From NCBI GenBank assembly GCA_002298165.1, contig DBMI01000014.1:1-27875 (forward strand): a stretch of DNA of 27,875 bases, in the 5' to 3' direction. Made by a program: the position numbers and the translations under genes. The stretch comes from Desulfarculales bacterium UBA702 (lineage in GTDB: Bacteria > Desulfobacterota > Syntrophobacteria > Syntrophobacterales > Syntrophobacteraceae). Shown here piece by piece: positions 23,922 to 27,875 of this stretch; position 1 is the stretch's first letter; every line of letters starts with the position of its first letter. The notes beneath the pieces are model-generated. The model saw only the letters and a list, made by a program, of their open reading frames with translations. It did not search any database and was not told where the DNA came from.

Positions 23922-24290
23922 CTAAAGAACTTCCGGAGCGAGCGAGATAATCTTCATGAACTGTTTGGCCCGCAGTTCTCTTGCGACCGGTCCGAAGATG
24001 CGCGTGCCGATCGGTTCCTTTGCCTGATTGATTAGCACCGCCGAATTGTCGTCGAATTTGATGTAGGAGCCGTCCGGGCGCCGTACTTCCTTGCGGGTGC
24101 GCACAACCACCGCCTTGAGCACGTCTCCCTTTTTCACCTTGGCGTTAGGGATGGCCTCCTGGACCGAGACGACAATAATGTCTCCAACCGAAGCGTAGCG
24201 CCTGCGTGTGCCGCCGAGCACCTTTATGCAGTAAAGCCGCTTGGCCCCGGAATTATCAGCGGCATTCAGTTGAGTTTCCGCTTGAATCAT
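23922..24290 (-). CDS. rplN: 50S ribosomal protein L14
   Basis: The 122-residue protein is the standard length for L14, which binds at the subunit interface and the ribosomal silencing factor site. It begins MIQAETQLNAADNSGAKRLY and ends GPVARELRAKQFMKIISLAP. ATG start at 24290. A 69-base gap with GGCCGC/GCGGCC complementarity (24320-24344) separates it from rpsQ. Confidence 0.98.
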   Translation of the reverse strand: MIQAETQLNAADNSGAKRLYCIKVLGGTRRRYASVGDIIVVSVQEAIPNAKVKKGDVLKAVVVRTRKEVRRPDGSYIKFDDNSAVLINQAKEPIGTRIFGPVARELRAKQFMKIISLAPEVL

Positions 24291-24359
24291 TGGTTACTCC
24301 ATACTCTGGAAAACGTGCGGGCCGCGGAGCCGGAATGGGCGGCCGCTTGCCTTCGCGTG

Positions 24360-24623
24360 CTAGATTGCCGCCTTGTCAATTATCTTGACCACCAGCCAGC
24401 GCTTGTCTTTGCTGATCGGCCTGCTTTCCTCGATAAGTACCCGGTCCCCAACCGAACAGGCGTTCAGAGGGTCGTGAGCCTTGAATGTATTGCGGCGCCG
24501 AACGAACTTGCGGTACATCGAGTCCTGAATGAGCCGTTCGACCATGACCACAACGGTCTTATCCATCTTGTTGCTCATTACCTTGCCGACGCGAGTCTTT
24601 CTAAGTGATTTTTTTTCTTCCAT
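24360..24623 (-). CDS. rpsQ: 30S ribosomal protein S17
   Basis: S17 is an OB-fold protein of the 30S body. The 87-residue product starts MEEKKSLRKTRVGKVMSNKM and includes KTVVVMVERL and GDRVLIEESRPISKDKRW. The ATG at 24623 fits the family; the longer open frame upstream runs through rpmC and is not used. The ribosome-binding site (AAGG) is weak, so coupling to rpmC (13 bases) is likely. Confidence 0.97.
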   Translation of the reverse strand: MEEKKSLRKTRVGKVMSNKMDKTVVVMVERLIQDSMYRKFVRRRNTFKAHDPLNACSVGDRVLIEESRPISKDKRWLVVKIIDKAAI

Positions 24624-24636
24624 GATGCCTTGGCCC

Positions 24637-24837
24637 CTATGCTCCGGCTTTTTTGTCCATCTCGGACAAAATCGTAAGTATCCGCGCCATGTCCTTCTTA
24701 TTCTTGGGAAGCTGCGAGGTGTTGTCCAACTGCCCGGTGGCATGCTGAAACTTGAGGTTGAACTGCGCCTGCTGAAGCTCATCAAGCTTCAGGAGCAACT
24801 CATCTCTTGACATTTCACGAAAAGCGGTTGCTTTCAT
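24637..24837 (-). CDS. rpmC: 50S ribosomal protein L29
   Basis: The 66-residue, two-helix protein sits at the tunnel exit beside L23. MSRDELLLKLDELQQAQFNL and the closing KKDMARILTILSE are typical. Its ATG overlaps the rplP stop by 4 bases (ATGA), a classic translationally coupled junction. Confidence 0.97.
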   Translation of the reverse strand: MKATAFREMSRDELLLKLDELQQAQFNLKFQHATGQLDNTSQLPKNKKDMARILTILSEMDKKAGA

Positions 24838-25250
24838 AGTACATCCTGCCTCGAAACGAATCGGGTGGGAATTGGCAGCTTATGGGCAGCAAGATTTAAC
24901 GCCTCGCGGGCCGTTGCTTCCGTAACACCCTTGATTTCGTAAAGAACCCGGCCGGGGCGAACTACCGCCATCCATCCCTCGGGTGAGCCTTTGCCTTTTC
25001 CCATGCGGGTTTCCGCGGGTTTTTTGGTAAAAGGCTTGTCGGGGAAGATGCGGATCCAGACCTTGCCACCGCGCTTTACATGCCTGGTTATAGCGATACG
25101 GGCAGCCTCGATCTGCCGGGATGTCACGTAGCCGGGTCCAAGGGCCTTAAGGCCGAAGTCGCCAAAGCTTACATCGCTTCCCCGGAAAGCCGTCCCGCGC
25201 ATGCGGCTCTTTTGTACTTTTCTGTATCTGACTCTTTTCGGTGCTAACAT
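24834..25250 (-). CDS. rplP: 50S ribosomal protein L16
   Basis: L16 organises the A-site tRNA-binding region. The 138-residue product has MLAPKRVRYRKVQKSRMRG, FPDKPFTKKPAETRMGKGKG and the segment SPEGWMAVVRPGRVLYEI. It overlaps rpmC. An 87-base gap containing a long hairpin separates it from rpsC, where most genomes have little or no gap. Confidence 0.98.
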   Translation of the reverse strand: MLAPKRVRYRKVQKSRMRGTAFRGSDVSFGDFGLKALGPGYVTSRQIEAARIAITRHVKRGGKVWIRIFPDKPFTKKPAETRMGKGKGSPEGWMAVVRPGRVLYEIKGVTEATAREALNLAAHKLPIPTRFVSRQDVL

Positions 25251-25274
25251 TATCCGTTTCTCCCGGTATTATCG

Positions 25275-25311
25275 GGTCGGACCGCAAGCCCTCGCGGGTT
25301 GATGTCCGACC
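25275..25311 (-). promoter_or_regulatory. Long hairpin between rpsC and rplP
   Basis: GGTCGGAC (25275-25282) pairs with GTCCGACC (25304-25311), and after a 2-by-2 internal loop CAA-G-CCC pairs with GGGTTG around TCGC. The result is a 14-bp two-part stem with one bulge. It lies about 25 bases before the rplP ATG on the transcript. It is not followed by a U-tract. Regulation, processing or a repeat unit are all possible. Confidence 0.5.
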
Positions 25312-25337
25312 AAACTACAAAAGGCGCTCTGTTCCTG

Positions 25338-25964
25338 TCAGGGCAGGACTTCGCCTTTGAAAATCCAGGCTTTTACGCCAATTGCGCCGTAAGTCGTGCG
25401 CGCAGTGGCGGTACCATAATCAATATCGGCCCGTAGCGTGTGGAGCGGGACGCGGCCTTCACGGTACCATTCACGCCTTGCCATTTCGGCGCCTCCAAGG
25501 CGACCGGCCGAAGCAACGCGCACGCCCTTTGCTCCGAACTTCAGGGCCGAGGTTACCGCGCGCTTCATTGCGCGGCGGAAAGCAACCCGCCTTACCAGCT
25601 GAAGAGCGATATTTTCCGCAACCAGTACAGAATCAAGTTCGGGACGGCGAACTTCCTGGATGTCGATAAGGACTTCGCGCCTGAACCTGCGCTCGAGGTC
25701 GCGCCGCAAAACTTCTATCTCTGCGCCTTTTTTGCCTATCACTATTCCAGGTCGCGCAGTGTGTATCCGGATTTTTACCTTGTTTGCGGCCCGCTCGATT
25801 TCAATCTTCGAAATCCCTGCATGGAAGAGCCGATCTTTAATGTAGTCCCGGATCTTGCGGTCTTCGAAAACCAGCTTCGAGTAATCCTTGGTGGCAAACC
25901 ACTTCGAATCCCAGGTTTTGATTACCCCGAGCCGGAACCCGGTTGGATGAACTTTCTGTCCCAA
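25338..25964 (-). CDS. rpsC: 30S ribosomal protein S3
   Basis: S3 lines the mRNA entry channel. The 208-residue protein begins (M)GQKVHPTGFRLGVIKTWDSK, has the KH-domain block HTARPGIVIGKKGAEIE, and ends GAIGVKAWIFKGEVLP without a long tail. The initiation codon is TTG at 25964, fixed by GGAGGT five bases upstream. The 80-base gap in front of it is unusually AT-rich. Confidence 0.97.
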   Translation of the reverse strand: MGQKVHPTGFRLGVIKTWDSKWFATKDYSKLVFEDRKIRDYIKDRLFHAGISKIEIERAANKVKIRIHTARPGIVIGKKGAEIEVLRRDLERRFRREVLIDIQEVRRPELDSVLVAENIALQLVRRVAFRRAMKRAVTSALKFGAKGVRVASAGRLGGAEMARREWYREGRVPLHTLRADIDYGTATARTTYGAIGVKAWIFKGEVLP

Positions 25965-26044
25965 ACTTCACCTCCGTGAGGGTGCGGAAATACACATCAA
26001 TAAAATTTAAAGCAAAAACAAATTATTATAACCCGGCCAGGAAA

Positions 26045-26377
26045 CTATTTCTCAGCCAGCACGATTGTAATATGGCTGGATGGTTTAATAATCCTGGTTG
26101 CCCTTCCCATGGCCCTTGGGCGAAATCTCTTGAGCCGCGGCCCCTGATCGATTTTTATCGTCTTGATAAAGAGATTGTCAGCCTTGAGGGCGTGGGCGCT
26201 TTCGGCGTTGGCAACGGCCGAGTTGAGCGTCTTTGTTATGAGACGACCGCCCTTTTTGGGCGTAAACCTCAGCATGACCAGGGCCTCGCTCACGCTCCTG
26301 CCCCGGACCATATCCGCAACAAGTCTGGCCTTTTGAGACGAGACCCGCAGGTATTTGCTAATGGCTCTGACTTCCAT
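26045..26377 (-). CDS. rplV: 50S ribosomal protein L22
   Basis: The 110-residue L22 extends a hairpin into the exit tunnel. It starts MEVRAISKYLRVSSQKARLV and carries AVANAESAHALKADNLFIK and the tunnel-tip region RLKRFRPRAMGRATRI. It overlaps the rpsS stop by one base (TAATG), implying coupled translation. Confidence 0.98.
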   Translation of the reverse strand: MEVRAISKYLRVSSQKARLVADMVRGRSVSEALVMLRFTPKKGGRLITKTLNSAVANAESAHALKADNLFIKTIKIDQGPRLKRFRPRAMGRATRIIKPSSHITIVLAEK

Positions 26378-26664
26378 TATTTCTTCCCTTTGACTTTGGA
26401 CTTCTTGTCGCCGGCGTGACCGTAGAAGGTCCTGGTGGGCGAGAATTCACCAAGTTTGTGTCCAACCATGTTTTCGCTCACGAAAACCGGGATGAACTTC
26501 TTCCCGTTATGTACGGCAAGCGTCACTCCGACGAATTCGGGGAGAATGGTGGACCTGCGCGACCAAGTCTTGATAACTTTGCGGTCACCGGTATTTCTTG
26601 CCCTGGTTACCTTCTCGATCAAATGATCGTCTACGAATGGCCCTTTTTTTAAAGACCGAGGCAC
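26377..26664 (-). CDS. rpsS: 30S ribosomal protein S19
   Basis: S19 sits in the 30S head with S13. The 95-residue product is (M)PRSLKKGPFVDDHLIEKV at the start and GHKLGEFSPTRTFYGHAGDK near the end. The start is GTG at 26664 with GGAGG 6 bases upstream; the 12 extra codons in frame have no SD site. A 93-base gap from rplB holds nothing I can name. Confidence 0.97.
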   Translation of the reverse strand: MPRSLKKGPFVDDHLIEKVTRARNTGDRKVIKTWSRRSTILPEFVGVTLAVHNGKKFIPVFVSENMVGHKLGEFSPTRTFYGHAGDKKSKVKGKK

Positions 26665-26757
26665 TGTTTTCCTCCTAACACTATTGGCTCGCTCATACAA
26701 TGCGCGGGGCGCAGGGAAGGGCGGGCCGTGCGAAATTGCCGCAATCGCGATTTATGG

Positions 26758-27579
26758 TTATTTGCGGCGATGCAATATATACTTGTCGCTCTGTTTCGGT
26801 TTCCGCGTGCGGTAGCCCTTTGTGGGAACACCCCAGGGGGTACAGGGATGGCGGCCGCCTGAGCTTCTGCCTTCACCGCCGCCCATCGGGTGGTCAACCG
26901 GGTTCATCGCAACGCCGCGGACATGGGGTCTTTTTCCCGACCACCGCGTGCGTCCGGCCTTACCGAGCGAAATGTTCTCGTGGTCTATATTTCCAACCTG
27001 GCCAATCGTGGCCTTGCACTCGACGGATACCATACGCATTTCGCCCGAGGGCATGCGCAGGGTGGCATTCTTGCCCTCACGGGCAATCAACTGGGCGCTT
27101 GTGCCGGCTGAGCGCGCAAGCTGCCCGCCTTTGCCGGGGCGCATCTCGATATTGTGCACCACCGTACCAAGCGGCAGGTTCAAGAGCTTGAGGCAGTTTC
27201 CGGGCTTGATGTCTGCATCGCCGCCCGTCATTACCTGTGCTCCAACCTTCAGGCCGACCGGGGCCAGAATGTAGCGTTTCTCGCCATCCACGTAATGCAG
27301 GAGGGCAATGTGGGCTGAGCGGTTCGGGTCGTATTCGATCGATGCGACCTTTGCCGGTATGCCTTCCTTGTTGCGCTTGAAATCTATGATCCGATAGAGC
27401 CTTTTATGCCCGCCGCCGCGGTGCCACGCGGTAACACGGCCAAGGTTGTTGCGGCCGCCCGACTTCTTGAGTGGTTCGGTAAGGCTTTTCTCCGGCCTGT
27501 CAGTCGTTATTTCCTCGAAAGTCGCGTATGCCTGGAACCGGCGGCCGGCAGATGTCGGTTTTACTTTCCTGATTCCCAT
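26758..27579 (-). CDS. rplB: 50S ribosomal protein L2
   Basis: L2 is close to the peptidyl-transferase centre and bridges to the 30S subunit. The 273-residue protein has MGIRKVKPTSAGRRFQAYAT, the block GRNNLGRVTAWHRGGGHKRL, and the conserved VRGVAMNPVDHPMGGGEGR with the histidine of the family. The length is standard. It follows rplW by 20 bases. Confidence 0.99.
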   Translation of the reverse strand: MGIRKVKPTSAGRRFQAYATFEEITTDRPEKSLTEPLKKSGGRNNLGRVTAWHRGGGHKRLYRIIDFKRNKEGIPAKVASIEYDPNRSAHIALLHYVDGEKRYILAPVGLKVGAQVMTGGDADIKPGNCLKLLNLPLGTVVHNIEMRPGKGGQLARSAGTSAQLIAREGKNATLRMPSGEMRMVSVECKATIGQVGNIDHENISLGKAGRTRWSGKRPHVRGVAMNPVDHPMGGGEGRSSGGRHPCTPWGVPTKGYRTRKPKQSDKYILHRRK

Positions 27580-27599
27580 TTTACCTTTTCCTCTCCTGC

Positions 27600-27875
27600 C
27601 TAAGCGCCTTCAAAAAACTCAACGCGCTGGCCGGGCTTTATCGTAACTACTGCCTTTTTCCAGTCGGAGTGCTGAGTAAAGTGGCGGCCAACCCGTTTTT
27701 TCTTGCCCTTCATGTTAATGGTGGCAACATCGAGCACGTCCACTTTGAATATCTTTTCAACCGCGGCCTTGATTTCGATCTTGTTGGCGCGCCGGTCAAC
27801 CTCGAAGAAGAGCTTGTTTCGCTCTTCCTTCTCGACGGTGCTTTTTTCGGTAATCAGGGGGCGTTTCAAAATATC
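27600..27875 (-). CDS. rplW: 50S ribosomal protein L23 (5' end beyond window)
   Basis: L23 forms the docking site for SRP and trigger factor at the tunnel exit. At least 91 residues are present, with KRPLITEKST near the N-terminus, the block NKIEIKAAVEKIFKVDV, and KKRVGRHFTQHSDWKKAVV. A TTG at 27869 could be taken as a start, but the frame continues to the edge as Asp-Ile-Leu-Lys, matching the usual YDILKRP of the family, so the real start lies outside. The upstream genes (rplD, rplC, rpsJ) are presumably beyond the edge. Confidence 0.95.
   Translation of the reverse strand, partial: DILKRPLITEKSTVEKEERNKLFFEVDRRANKIEIKAAVEKIFKVDVLDVATINMKGKKKRVGRHFTQHSDWKKAVVTIKPGQRVEFFEGA

Noticed and set aside
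27600..27869. TTG at 27869 as the start of rplW
   Set aside because: The upstream codons Asp-Ile continue the conserved L23 N-terminus, so the gene is simply cut by the window edge.
1..27875. CRISPR array, prophage, insertion sequence with transposase, or rRNA/tRNA genes
   Set aside because: No regularly spaced direct repeats, transposase or phage-like proteins, and no rRNA or tRNA sequence were found on either strand.

Overview
This window is a bacterial chromosomal segment that is almost entirely housekeeping genes. The S10, spc and alpha ribosomal-protein operons are fused here into one continuous minus-strand cluster. The S14, S4 and L36 proteins are all of the zinc-binding (four-ligand) type. 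Other markers are the cinA-thpR-recA-alaS order, a DRG-like TGS GTPase, a Lys/Ala-rich tail on L17 and dispersed palindromic repeats. Together these suggest a moderately GC-rich member of the Desulfobacterota (former Deltaproteobacteria), perhaps Syntrophobacter-like. That placement is inference; no species is claimed.

Left part (1-10533, plus strand): larC (nickel-pincer cofactor), cinA, thpR and recA, then alaS behind a leader with two mutually exclusive hairpins. A 429-bp gap with a palindromic repeat follows, then a DRG/TGS-type GTPase. A 337-bp regulatory gap with two good sigma70-type promoters precedes a primary-like sigma factor gene, which ends at a clear intrinsic terminator.

Middle part (10538-13612): rimO (S12 methylthiotransferase) and an uncharacterised polytopic membrane protein lie on the minus strand. 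A 72-residue Cys-rich protein is encoded on the plus strand. An 18-bp perfect-stem bidirectional terminator separates it from the ribosomal cluster.

Right part (13652-27875, minus strand, transcribed right to left): rplW (cut by the window edge)-rplB-rpsS-rplV-rpsC-rplP-rpmC-rpsQ-rplN-rplX-rplE-rpsN-rpsH-rplF-rplR-rpsE-rpmD-rplO-secY-adk-map-infA-rpmJ-rpsM-rpsK-rpsD-rpoA-rplQ. These genes make ribosomal subunits, the Sec channel, the RNA polymerase alpha subunit, initiation factor IF-1 and the N-terminal methionine-processing enzyme. A near-consensus promoter in front of infA can drive the distal alpha half independently.

No novel multi-gene system such as a defence island, CRISPR array or mobile operon is visible. 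The points most worth checking are: a MITE-like 50-bp inverted repeat inserted between rpmD and rpsE; strong hairpins between rpsD and rpoA and between rpsC and rplP; the strikingly uneven use of TTG/GTG starts (6 of 9 small-subunit genes, 0 of 13 large-subunit genes); the candidate alaS leader switch; and three genes of unknown role (TGS GTPase, membrane protein, Cys-rich small protein).
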